A stretch of 27,251 nt of DNA from assembly GCA_934675795.1 (NCBI GenBank), contig CAKURW010000023.1, positions 1 to 27,251 on the forward strand, written 5' to 3'. Origin of the DNA: an uncultured Collinsella sp. Lineage in GTDB: Bacteria; Actinomycetota; Coriobacteriia; Coriobacteriales; Coriobacteriaceae. The notes beneath the pieces are model-generated. The model was not told the origin of the DNA. It saw only the letters and a program-made list of their open reading frames with translations, and ran no database searches. Below, in pieces: positions 7,092 to 14,977 of this stretch. Each line of letters starts with the position of its first letter. The first letter of the stretch is position 1. A program made the position numbers and the translations under genes.

Positions 7092-7490
7092 CTATTCGTC
7101 GTCTTCGCACTCGGCGGAACTGGCACCGTTCACGTAGACGATCTGCTGGCGCGCCTCGTCGACGAGGGCGTCGAAGTCGAGTTTCTCGTCGGGGCGCGCG
7201 AGCGCGACCGTCATGGCGAGCGGGAGGTTGACACCCGCGATCACGTGGATCCGGTCGGAGGCGAAGCGGGAGAAGCGCTGGTTCACGCTGCCGCCGAGCG
7301 CGTCGGTGAGGACGACGACCTCGTCAGTGCCCGAAAGAGCCGCCTCGACCGCCGCATCGAGCCCCTCGCCGTTGTCGTTCACGTAGGCGCACACGGCGTT
7401 GACGGCGTCGCTCTTACCCGTAAGGAACTCGAGGGTGTCCTTGAAGCCCTGGGCGAGAAGGGAATGGCTCGCCACAACTATCTTTCTCAT
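7092..7490 (-). CDS. PTS mannose/fructose-family subunit IIA
   Basis: A 132-residue IIA of the mannose (Man) PTS family. The phosphorylatable histidine is H9 in IVVASHSLLAQGF, and the strand/helix pattern with VVVLTDALGGSVNQRF and IAGVNLPLAM is diagnostic. It accepts phosphate from HPr and passes it to the separate IIB encoded at 9148-9621. IIA and IIB are separate polypeptides, as in levan-type LevD/LevE systems and unlike fused ManX. The ribosome-binding site before ATG 7490 is weak (GGTGAA). It sits between the IID gene and the GH172 gene in the same transcript. Confidence 0.9.
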   Translation of the reverse strand: MRKIVVASHSLLAQGFKDTLEFLTGKSDAVNAVCAYVNDNGEGLDAAVEAALSGTDEVVVLTDALGGSVNQRFSRFASDRIHVIAGVNLPLAMTVALARPDEKLDFDALVDEARQQIVYVNGASSAECEDDE

Positions 7491-7516
7491 TGATTCACCA
7501 ATCTCTTGGGTCGAAG

Positions 7517-8350
7517 CTAAGCGAGGATGCCAGCGGCGGAGGCGACCATCGCGAGGACGATCACCACGAGGATGAGGACCGTCATGCTCGCGTTCTTCTT
7601 GGTAAGAAGGTAATACGCGCTTCCCGTGATGGCGGCGGGGATCATGGCAGGCAGGATCTTGTCGAGCAGCGGCTGAATCTCCATCGAGACGTCGCCGAAG
7701 CTGAAGCTAATCGGGCAGGTGACGCCGATGACCGAGGCGATGAGGCAGCCGACCACGGTGAGGCCGAGCACGGAGGCGGCGGCAGTGAGGTTGGGAAGCT
7801 TCTCGCTGAAGTCGGTGACGAGCTTCACGCCCTGCTTGTAGCCGAACTCGAGGGCGTGCATGCGGACCCAGAAGATGGCCAGGATGAGCGCGAACCAGAT
7901 GCCGGCTCCCACGGGGTTGCCCTCGATGGCCATGTAGGCGGCGATGGAGCCCATGATGGTCGGGATCATGGTCATGAGCAGGGAGTCGCCGACGCCGGCG
8001 AGCGGTCCCATGGTGCCGATCTTCAGGTCTTGGACGGCGTCCGCCGCCGCTAGGCCGTCGCGTTCCTCCATGGCCACGCAGGCGCCAAGGATGATGGCGG
8101 CGAGCCAAGGCTGGGTATTGTAGTAGCGGAAGTGGTTGTTGAGCGCTTGCTTATAGTCCTCGTCGTTCGTGTAGATCTTCCTCAGGACCGGCGAGAGGGC
8201 GTAGGCGACTGAGGCGCCCTGCTGGGTCTGGTAGTTGAAGGTGCACACGCTCATGAGCCAGCGCCAGTTCGCGTTGCGCAGATCCTTCTTGGTGACCTTG
8301 TAGCCGGAGGACTTGCCCTCGGCGACGGCGGTGATGTTCTCGTTTTCCAT
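7517..8350 (-). CDS. PTS mannose/fructose-family membrane subunit IID
   Basis: A 277-residue IID, one of the two membrane proteins that form the sugar channel. The N-terminal NANWRWLMSVCTFNYQTQQG, the HFRYYNTQPWLAAIILG region and the cytoplasmic loop GTMGPLAGVGDSL are family signatures. The C-terminal third carries the membrane helices, ending in a hydrophobic segment (VLILVVIVLAMVASAAGI). It starts at ATG 8350, two bases after the IIC stop, so it is translationally linked with IIC. The sugar is not readable from the sequence; context points to a fructose-containing sugar. Confidence 0.92.
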   Translation of the reverse strand: MENENITAVAEGKSSGYKVTKKDLRNANWRWLMSVCTFNYQTQQGASVAYALSPVLRKIYTNDEDYKQALNNHFRYYNTQPWLAAIILGACVAMEERDGLAAADAVQDLKIGTMGPLAGVGDSLLMTMIPTIMGSIAAYMAIEGNPVGAGIWFALILAIFWVRMHALEFGYKQGVKLVTDFSEKLPNLTAAASVLGLTVVGCLIASVIGVTCPISFSFGDVSMEIQPLLDKILPAMIPAAITGSAYYLLTKKNASMTVLILVVIVLAMVASAAGILA

Positions 8351-8352
8351 GG

Positions 8353-9138
8353 TTACTCATCCTCTCCGATGAAGGCGTCTGCGGAAGCGTGGGCGGCGAG
8401 CTCGGTGTCCCTCTCGGCACGCTGGTAGAACGCGATCGCGAGGGCAACGCCGACGATGGCGGCGCCGATGATGGGCACGTTCAGGAAGGCCGAGAGGAAG
8501 AAGCCGACGAGCAGGTACTGGAAGTACTTGCCGGTGGGCATGTAGCGGAGCAGCATGGCGATACCGATGGCCGGGAGCATCTTGCCGGCGAGGGTGAGGC
8601 CGGAGAGGAACCACTGAGGCATGACCTCGAGGAGCCAGTTGACGGCGGGCTGGCCGAGCGTCACGGAGACAAAGACGGGCAGGGCGGCGCACAGGCCGAA
8701 GAGCGCGGGGCAGACCCACAGGATGGCGTTCATCTGATTGAACTTACCCTCGTTGCAGAACTTCTGGGACTTCTCGACGACGAAGCCGTTGAGGATCTTG
8801 ACGATGACGTCGAGCTGGATGCCGAGCATGCCGACCGGCAGGCCGATGGCGAGGCCCGTGTCCGCGCCCAGGGTCACGCCGTAGGCGGTGGCGATGATGG
8901 CCATCGTGCCGTAGTCGGGAATCGACGAGCCGCCGAAGCCCGCGACGCCGAGCTGCATGAGCTGGATGGTGCCGCCGATGACGAGGCCGGTCTGCCAGTC
9001 GCCCATGACGACGCCGGTGATAAGGCCCCAGAAGACGGCATAGTTGACGAAGATCATCGGGATGCCGTAGTAGTCCACGTGCTTGATGAAGGCAAGCAGG
9101 GTCAAAAGGACGACCTGCAGAATAGTGAAGTTGACCAT
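8353..9138 (-). CDS. PTS mannose/fructose-family membrane subunit IIC
   Basis: A 261-residue polytopic IIC with several membrane segments and the characteristic GVVMGDWQTGLVIGGTIQL followed by the GVAGFGGSSIPDYG motif, which belongs to the substrate-binding face. In family members the position after LVIGG helps define sugar selectivity. The tail is hydrophilic and acidic (AFIGEDE). ATG 9138 lies 9 bp after the IIB stop behind AAGGAGGGATC. Together with IID it forms the translocating core. Confidence 0.92.
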   Translation of the reverse strand: MVNFTILQVVLLTLLAFIKHVDYYGIPMIFVNYAVFWGLITGVVMGDWQTGLVIGGTIQLMQLGVAGFGGSSIPDYGTMAIIATAYGVTLGADTGLAIGLPVGMLGIQLDVIVKILNGFVVEKSQKFCNEGKFNQMNAILWVCPALFGLCAALPVFVSVTLGQPAVNWLLEVMPQWFLSGLTLAGKMLPAIGIAMLLRYMPTGKYFQYLLVGFFLSAFLNVPIIGAAIVGVALAIAFYQRAERDTELAAHASADAFIGEDE

Positions 9139-9147
9139 GATCCCTCC

Positions 9148-9621
9148 TTAGATGAGGTCGGCGACGGAGACGGGCTTGTCGGCGGGCACGAACTGTGCCG
9201 TCACCTTGACGCCGCGGGCGATGAGCGCCTTGTAGCTCTGGACGTTCTCGGCGGAGGCATAGGCGCGCTGGGTGAGCTGGACGCCGTCCTCCTTGACAAG
9301 AGAGCCGCCGACGATCAGCGACGGGAGCTCGATGCCCGACTCGACCAGGTGAAGGATCGTCTCGGGCTCCTTGGCGATGACAAAGACCTTCTCGCGGTTG
9401 TACTTGCCCGCCGCGAAGTTCTTGAGCGCGGTCTCCTCGGAGATAATCGAGACGGCCATGCCCGCGGGGCGCGCCATCCTCATGGTGGACTTCAGGACCT
9501 CGTCGCCGGCGACCTTGTCGTCGATGACCATGACTCGGGTCGCGCCCGACACCGGGGCCCACTGCGTCACGATGATGCCGTGAAGCAGGCGATTGTCGAT
9601 TCGTGCCATAACAACACTCAT
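9148..9621 (-). CDS. PTS mannose/fructose-family subunit IIB
   Basis: A 157-residue cytoplasmic IIB. The active-site histidine is H14 in ARIDNRLLHGIIVTQW, followed by the family-typical VMVIDDKVAGDEVLKSTMRMA and IVGGSLVKEDGVQLTQRAY. The start is placed at ATG 9621 because GGAGCAAAC precedes it and the family begins shortly before ARIDNRL; a longer in-frame reading upstream has no such support. It is the first structural gene after the regulator, from which it is separated by 123 bp containing a dyad, so a promoter in that gap is likely. Confidence 0.92.
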   Translation of the reverse strand: MSVVMARIDNRLLHGIIVTQWAPVSGATRVMVIDDKVAGDEVLKSTMRMARPAGMAVSIISEETALKNFAAGKYNREKVFVIAKEPETILHLVESGIELPSLIVGGSLVKEDGVQLTQRAYASAENVQSYKALIARGVKVTAQFVPADKPVSVADLI

Positions 9622-9662
9622 GTTTGCTCCTATCAAATGAAGTTTTACGTTCGGTACTGCCT

Positions 9663-9685
9663 CGGCGCTATCCGGATTCGCGCCG
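9663..9685. promoter_or_regulatory. Dyad upstream of the PTS structural genes
   Basis: CGGCGC (9663-9668) and GCGCCG (9680-9685) form a perfect inverted repeat around an 11-bp centre that itself contains the palindrome ATCCGGAT. It lies about 40 bp upstream of the IIB start, a suitable place for an operator or activator site. No convincing -35/-10 pair and no sigma-54 -24/-12 element is visible in the gap. Confidence 0.4.
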
Positions 9686-9744
9686 GGCAAGGGGTTATCG
9701 GATTATTGAGGACGCGCGGTCAGCTTGCGGCGGCGCGGGGAAGG

Positions 9745-12486
9745 TCACTCGTCGAGCAGGAGGTCCGAGGAGCCGAGGCGCTCTTCTCGCGCCGGGGCGG
9801 CGCTCACGCTTATGTAGTCGAAGACATATGCGATCTCGCTTACGGGAACCTCTACGCGATAGCGCGTCGAGATGCTCGAGAAGCTCTGCCTGAAGGACTC
9901 GATGAAATCGGCGCGTTCCTCCTCGAAGCGGTCCTGGCCAACGTAGGTCTCAATGGGGTTTCTGGTAACAAGGCGCTCGACGAGACAGCAGAGGTGAACG
10001 TAGAGCCCAATGATGGCGTTACTGCCGATCTTCTCGCCTGTCCTGCGCTGAAGCTCGTGCACGGCGCTCTCGATCTCATGGAATAGCCGCTCCGGGTCGA
10101 GGATGGTGATGGAGCGGATGACGTTCTGCAGCGTCATGTTCGAGAGCAGCTTCTCGTGGAAAGAAGAGAGCTCGGAAGCGTCAAGCCACCTGCCGAACAC
10201 GGCATCAACCTTAGAGGCGGACGCCGTCGACATGATGTCCTCGAGGGCGACGAAGGGGACGGAGGCGACCCCGGGGTCTCCCGTGCCGATGACGGCGCAG
10301 ACGCGGTGCTCGGAGAAAACGGCGTCGTTCGACCCGTTCGCGACGAGCTGCTTGAAGGGCCTCGTGAGCAGGCGCGCGCCTATGGTGCGCGGGAGGCTCT
10401 GCGAGACGAGCTGGCGTATCCTCTCCGCGGCGTCGACCCCGGACTCGGAGCAGAAGACGATGGCGTCCTCACGGTTGACGCGCTCGATCACCTTGCAGTG
10501 CGTCACGCACGCGGCGGTCGCATCGCCAAGAACCTCGGCGATGGACTTGCCGCCGAGCAGCCCGACCCCGATCTCGAGCGCAAGACCGGTAGAGACGTTG
10601 TTCACCACGCCGATAGTGGAGTCGGTAACGTTCTCGAGGGCCTTATAGGCCTCCTCCAAGGAGCCCATGTCGACGAGGAACACGACCCCGGTGCAGTAGG
10701 AATGGCGGTCGACGAGGCGCTGGAGCGGACCGACGATGTCCTTCAGCTGCTGGTCGTAGGGCATGTCGACAGCCTCGTACACATGCATGCCGAGCATACG
10801 GTTCGCCGCGTCGGCGATGCTCGTCGCCGTTGAGTAGCCGTGGGACAAGATGACGCAGAGCGTCCGAAGGGCCTTCGCATCGCGAGACTCCGATGCGACG
10901 CACAGCGTCAGAAGCGTCTTCGTGAAGTGATCGAGCGAGATGCCCAGCGCCCCTTCCACGTCTGCGGCGACCTGATCGGAGACGCTCGAGGCAAACGGTA
11001 ATTCGGAGGTCACGGCACCGAGGAGATGGGAGATTTGCTCCGCACAGGCAGACTTTCGCTTAGCCAGGCCGATGCCCGGCCACAACTGCAGGCAAATCTC
11101 CTGGGCCAGTAGAAAAGCGACCTTCCTCGAAAGCTCGATGCCATAAGAAGAGCCTGCGTCGGCAAGGACCGCGCCCACGATGCGCTCGAAGGCGCGCGAC
11201 CTCGAGGAGGTAACGCCGCGGCCGAAGATCAAGTGATCCTCAACGCCGCGCACAGCGGAGACAGCTTGCGAGACGAGCTCGGAGACAGAGAGCTCCCCGG
11301 CGCAGAATCGCTCATCGAGAGAGCACAGGGCATCGAGCGCCTGCTCGACCGGCCCTGTGCTCTCGGCGGCATCCAGGGACGCGTCGATCAGAACGCCATC
11401 GTCGGGCTGTTGATCGATCTGCGCGGAGGAGAGGAGCCCGCTGGGAAGAAGATACGGGCGAACGACGACGTAGTCGCCCTCGCGATTGAGGAACGCTTTG
11501 GCGCAGCAGTTCGTCACGCAGGCGCGCAAGCCGGCGATGTTATCGGAAAAGTCCGCGTTCACGAGGCAACGGTATGCGCCGCGGCTGATCTTCACATCAG
11601 AACCGATTCGGCACCCCTCGCTGCGCAGGAAGCTCAAGATGAGATCCTCGCGCTCCTCGGGGGTCCGCTCCTTGAGTGAGGGGACGCGGGCACAGATGGG
11701 CATTTTGCTGTAGGCCGAGGAAACCTTCAGGTCATCGGCGGAAAGCGTCGTCGAAAGAACGAGGCGAGCGCGCGGCGCATCCTGGGAGGCATCGAGCCCG
11801 AGGGCCGTCGCAAGGCAGTGCTCCATCGCAGAGGGAGAGAGTGCCTCGATGCCGTTGACAAAAACCACACCCCCGCGCGATTTCGCGATCGACTCGTCAA
11901 GAAGCCCGTTGAACGAGGCGGCGTCCGGGACCCCGGCGCAGTCGATGCGCACATAGGAGGAGTCGCGGGACAGCAAGCCCTGGTTCTTGCCGTACTCGTA
12001 CACAAGGCGAGAAAGGAAAGACTTACCGACACCCACGCCGCCGCTCAAGAGGATGGGTAGGCCAAACGGAGGGTACTGAACCGCAGCCTTGCACTGCTCG
12101 ACAACGGAGCTGAGGCTCAGGTCGAAGCCCACGGCACGCGCGAAGTCACGGTGATCGGCGATTCCCGTCGCCTGGATGAGGTCGGCGAGCGAGGCGTACT
12201 CGCTTGCAGAGAGCTTTACCTGAAAACGCTTCTGGAACGCGCGGCGATGAAAATAACGGACAGGCCTGCCCGCCACCTTAACCACAAGGCCGGCGCGAAC
12301 AAGGTCGTTGAGGTACTGGCTCGCCAGGCTCCTGGAGATGATGAGCGTCTCGGCGATGTCGGAGGTGGACAGACGGGCAAGGTCGTCGAGCGAGACGGCA
12401 GAGGTGAGGGCCTCGAGATGCTCGAGAATCCTGTCCCTCATGTCAACGGGCTTCTTTGTCAAGCTGTCCTGTGCGGTCTTGTCCAT
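9745..12486 (-). CDS. LevR-type PRD-containing regulator with a degenerate AAA+ domain
   Basis: A 913-residue regulator of the adjacent PTS operon. The order is: DNA-binding winged helix (about 16-80), AAA+ domain with Walker A GGVGVGKS (149-156) and LKERTPEERE (271-280), PRD1 (about 400-530; H418 and H520), EIIA-Man-like domain (about 542-655; H549), EIIB-like segment with C679, and PRD2 (about 785-890; H831). This is the LevR/ManR architecture in which PTS phosphorylation of PRD and EIIA histidines tunes activity. Oddities: the Walker B usually ending DE reads VVFVNG (N211, G212), and between D182-C183 and that motif only about 21 residues occur, so the GAFTGA loop that contacts sigma-54 is absent. 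ATG 12486 follows AAGGAGG. Confidence 0.88.
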   Translation of the reverse strand: MDKTAQDSLTKKPVDMRDRILEHLEALTSAVSLDDLARLSTSDIAETLIISRSLASQYLNDLVRAGLVVKVAGRPVRYFHRRAFQKRFQVKLSASEYASLADLIQATGIADHRDFARAVGFDLSLSSVVEQCKAAVQYPPFGLPILLSGGVGVGKSFLSRLVYEYGKNQGLLSRDSSYVRIDCAGVPDAASFNGLLDESIAKSRGGVVFVNGIEALSPSAMEHCLATALGLDASQDAPRARLVLSTTLSADDLKVSSAYSKMPICARVPSLKERTPEEREDLILSFLRSEGCRIGSDVKISRGAYRCLVNADFSDNIAGLRACVTNCCAKAFLNREGDYVVVRPYLLPSGLLSSAQIDQQPDDGVLIDASLDAAESTGPVEQALDALCSLDERFCAGELSVSELVSQAVSAVRGVEDHLIFGRGVTSSRSRAFERIVGAVLADAGSSYGIELSRKVAFLLAQEICLQLWPGIGLAKRKSACAEQISHLLGAVTSELPFASSVSDQVAADVEGALGISLDHFTKTLLTLCVASESRDAKALRTLCVILSHGYSTATSIADAANRMLGMHVYEAVDMPYDQQLKDIVGPLQRLVDRHSYCTGVVFLVDMGSLEEAYKALENVTDSTIGVVNNVSTGLALEIGVGLLGGKSIAEVLGDATAACVTHCKVIERVNREDAIVFCSESGVDAAERIRQLVSQSLPRTIGARLLTRPFKQLVANGSNDAVFSEHRVCAVIGTGDPGVASVPFVALEDIMSTASASKVDAVFGRWLDASELSSFHEKLLSNMTLQNVIRSITILDPERLFHEIESAVHELQRRTGEKIGSNAIIGLYVHLCCLVERLVTRNPIETYVGQDRFEEERADFIESFRQSFSSISTRYRVEVPVSEIAYVFDYISVSAAPAREERLGSSDLLLDE

Positions 12487-12496
12487 GACTTCTTAC

Positions 12497-12512
12497 CTCC
12501 TTGTACAAGGAG
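12497..12512. promoter_or_regulatory. Perfect palindrome covering the regulator ribosome-binding site
   Basis: CTCCTTGTACAAGGAG is a perfect 16-bp palindrome lying 10 bp upstream of the LevR-like start. In the - strand mRNA its right arm is the Shine-Dalgarno sequence AAGGAG, which would be sequestered by the left arm CUCCUU. A -10-like TATACT (12508-12513 on the - strand) overlaps the same site. It could act as a DNA operator for autoregulation or as a translational hairpin. Confidence 0.5.
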
Positions 12513-12614
12513 TATAAGGGGAACACAGAGAACGGAAGGGGGCGCGTGGGGGAATCAACAGCCCCGAGGAGAAGTTCACCACTTGAGGGGCAGAAAACAA
12601 CGGCCATTGAGCAT

Positions 12615-12770
12615 TCAGGGCCGACGCTCAACACTTCGGCTCGACACTTCGCTTTGGAAAGGGCCCTGCGCGATGGTGCAGCCCTCCATCTCGCAGCACA
12701 GGTCGCCGAAGGTCGCGAGGATGCGCTCCTTCTGTTCCGCGGGCGAGACGACTCGGTGGGCAAGGTCCTC
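12615..12770 (-). pseudogene. Fragment of an MTA/SAH nucleosidase-like gene
   Basis: A - strand frame of 51 codons with strong G/C third positions contains EQKERILATFGDLCCEMEGC followed by TIAQ. This matches the substrate-binding MEG region of the PNP/UDP phosphorylase family, specifically methylthioadenosine/S-adenosylhomocysteine nucleosidases (usually VEMEGAAIAQ). An in-frame TGA sits just before the fragment, and after TIAQ the sequence loses family character and stops at 12617-12615. Front and back are missing, so this is a relic. The family call rests on one motif. Confidence 0.5.
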
Positions 12771-12803
12771 TCAAAAGGGGTCGTCCGACGCCGCAAGGCC
12801 TCG

Positions 12804-13083
12804 ATGACCGACTACCGCCTCGAGCAAGTGGCGGATTACCTCTACACTATCGAACTTGCCTTGGTCAAGTACGAGGCCAAGGAGAACGGTGAGACGTACA
12901 ACAAGTTCTTCGGAGGTATAGGCTCTTTCAAGAGGAGCTGGCTCAAGCAAGCCCGCAACAAGCGGATATAGCTGGTCTCGCGGTTTCGCAAGGAACGGTC
13001 AGTTCTCCTCTGGCGAGGAATCCCGGGCGACGTGCTTCGAGCAGCGGAAGCTGAAGCGCAAGCAGAAGCAGCGCGGGCATTGA
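12804..13083 (+). pseudogene. Frameshifted small gene of unknown family
   Basis: ATG 12804 opens a frame with clear G/C third positions (TDYRLEQVADYLYTIELALV, then KFFGGIGSFKRSWLKQARNK) that ends at TAG 12969-12971. The coding pattern then continues in another frame (WSRGFARNGQFSSGEESRA, then FEQRKLKRKQKQRGH) to TGA 13081-13083. One small indel near 12960 would join them into a protein of about 93 residues with a basic tail. I do not recognise the family, and the upstream end has no clear ribosome-binding site, so the start may also be truncated. It lies among other debris between the PTS locus and guaA. Confidence 0.4.
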
Positions 13084-13176
13084 TCGGTGCCGACATGGGC
13101 CCAGACGTGAACAGTGCTACGTCCCCTGTTCACGGGGCGCGAAACCGCAAAGGTTGCACAGAGGTTGCAAAATAAG

Positions 13177-13210
13177 AAGCCCCCGACCTGTTTTCGCAGG
13201 TCAGAGGCTT
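13177..13210 (-). terminator. guaA terminator
   Basis: GACCTG (13185-13190) pairs with CAGGTC (13197-13202) and outer arms AAGCC/GGCTT extend the stem. On the - strand the hairpin is followed by CTTCTTATTTT, so it terminates guaA, whose stop is 19 bp away. Confidence 0.7.
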
Positions 13211-13228
13211 GAAATCAACGAATATCGT

Positions 13229-14827
13229 TTACTCCCACTCGATGGTCGCGGGCGGCTTGGACGTGATGTCGTAGCAGACGCGGTTGGCGCCGGGGACCTC
13301 GGCAACGATGCGGCCGGAGATGCGGGCAAGCACGTCGTAGGGCAGCTTGGCCCAGTCGGCGGTCATGGCATCGCTGGACTCAACGGCGCGCAGGATGATC
13401 GGGCGCTGGTAGGTGCGCTCGTCGCCCATAACACCGACGGACTTAATGTCGGGCAGGACCGCAAAGTACTGCCAGCAGCTGTGCTCGGAGTTGCGCTCGC
13501 CGGTCTGCTCAAACAGACGCTGGTTGTAGGCGTCGAGCTCCTCGCGCACGATGGCGTCGGCGTTCTTGAGGATTTCGAGCTTCTCCTTGTCGACCGCACC
13601 AATGATGCGGATGGCAAGACCCGGGCCCGGGAAAGGCTGGCGGAACACGATGTGGCCCGGCAGGCCCAGCGCCAGACCAAGTGCGCGGACCTCGTCCTTA
13701 AAGAAGTGGTCGAGCGGCTCAATAAGGTCGAAGTGCACGCCCTCGGGGAACGGGATCAGGTTGTGGTGGCTCTTGATGGTGGCCGTCTTGCCGCCCGTCT
13801 TGCGAGCTCCGGACTCGATGATGTCGGGGTAGATAGTGCCCTGAGCCAGGTACTTGACCGGCTTGCCATCGGTCTCGAGCTGCTGCGCCACGGCGAAGAA
13901 CTCTTTCCAGAACTGCGTACCGATGATGCGGCGCTTCTCCTCGGGCTCGGTCACGCCGGCCAGAAGCTCGGCATAACGGTCCTCGGCGTGGACGTGGATA
14001 AAGTCGACGTCAAACTGCTTGGTGAAGACCTCCTCCACCTGCTCGGGCTCGCCCTTGCGCAGCAGGCCGTGGTTGATGAACACGCAGGTCATCTGCTTAC
14101 CTACGGCACGAGCACCCAGCGCAGCCACGACGGAGGAGTCGACGCCGCCGGACAGGGCCAGAATCACGCGGTCGTTGCCGACCTTCTCGCGGAACTCGGC
14201 CGTCATGGTCTCGACCAGGTTGTCCATGCTCCAGTTGGGCTCCAGGCCGCAGATCTCAAACAGGAAATTGCTCAGCAGCTGCTGACCGTACTCGGAGTGC
14301 TTGACCTCGGGGTGGAACTGAGTGGTGAAAATCTTGCGCTCGACGCACTCCATGGCGGCAACCGGGCACACGTCGGTGCTGGCGGTAACGGTAAAGCCCT
14401 CGGGCACCTCGGAAACGGCGTCGCGGTGGCTCATCCACACGGTCTGCTCCATAGGCGTGGAGTTAAAGAGCTTGGCGCCGGCCGTGCGCGTGATGGTGGC
14501 GCGGCCGTACTCGCCCACCTCGGAGTGGCCGACCTTGCCGCCGAGCGTCACGGCCGTGATCTGATGGCCGTAGCAAAAGCCCAGGACGGGAAGGCCCAGG
14601 TCAAAGATGGCGGGATCGATAGACGGAGCGTCCTCGGCATACACGGAAGCCGGGCCGCCGGAAAGGATGAGCGCAGAGGCGTTCATCTCGCGAATCTCGT
14701 CGGCCGAGATGTCGCAGGGGACGATCTCGGAATACACGTTGAGGTCGCGGACGCGACGGGCAATGAGCTGACCGTACTGCGCACCAAAGTCGAGTACGAG
14801 GACCTTTGCGGAAGCCTTTTGATCCAT
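13229..14827 (-). CDS. guaA: GMP synthase (glutamine-hydrolysing)
   Basis: A 532-residue GMP synthetase converting XMP, glutamine and ATP to GMP in purine synthesis. The N-terminal class I amidotransferase domain has the nucleophile C85 in LGFCYGHQ and the FHPEV histidine/glutamate pair. The ATP pyrophosphatase domain has the PP-loop LALSGGVDSS, and the C-terminal dimerisation domain ends in TSKPPATIEWE, the near-invariant GuaA terminus. ATG 14827 is preferred over an upstream in-frame start at 14863 because AGAGGGGGA precedes it and MDQKASAKVLVLDFG is the normal beginning. It is monocistronic, with its own terminator, and divergent from the asparaginase gene. Confidence 0.98.
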   Translation of the reverse strand: MDQKASAKVLVLDFGAQYGQLIARRVRDLNVYSEIVPCDISADEIREMNASALILSGGPASVYAEDAPSIDPAIFDLGLPVLGFCYGHQITAVTLGGKVGHSEVGEYGRATITRTAGAKLFNSTPMEQTVWMSHRDAVSEVPEGFTVTASTDVCPVAAMECVERKIFTTQFHPEVKHSEYGQQLLSNFLFEICGLEPNWSMDNLVETMTAEFREKVGNDRVILALSGGVDSSVVAALGARAVGKQMTCVFINHGLLRKGEPEQVEEVFTKQFDVDFIHVHAEDRYAELLAGVTEPEEKRRIIGTQFWKEFFAVAQQLETDGKPVKYLAQGTIYPDIIESGARKTGGKTATIKSHHNLIPFPEGVHFDLIEPLDHFFKDEVRALGLALGLPGHIVFRQPFPGPGLAIRIIGAVDKEKLEILKNADAIVREELDAYNQRLFEQTGERNSEHSCWQYFAVLPDIKSVGVMGDERTYQRPIILRAVESSDAMTADWAKLPYDVLARISGRIVAEVPGANRVCYDITSKPPATIEWE

Positions 14828-14977
14828 GGTTCCCCCTCTTGTTGGCGGGGAGCCGGTGCCCACCCGCGTGAATGAACGAAAATAACCTCCATAGTGTACA
14901 CGTTATATGGGGTTTCTCGCCCCTCGCAGCCATCAGCGCACGGCAAACGCACGACCTGGGCCCCTATTTGACGGCAA

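Noticed and set aside
9622..9744. Possible sigma-54 (-24/-12) promoter for the PTS operon
   Set aside because: I looked for a TGGCAC-N5-TTGC type element on the - strand and found none.
8389..10086. 565-codon + strand open frame opposite the PTS genes
   Set aside because: The product is an Asp/Gly/Glu/His-rich shadow; the - strand encodes clear IIB, IIC and the regulator C-terminus.
13154..14875. 573-codon + strand open frame opposite guaA
   Set aside because: Shadow of guaA; GMP synthase motifs on the - strand are unambiguous.
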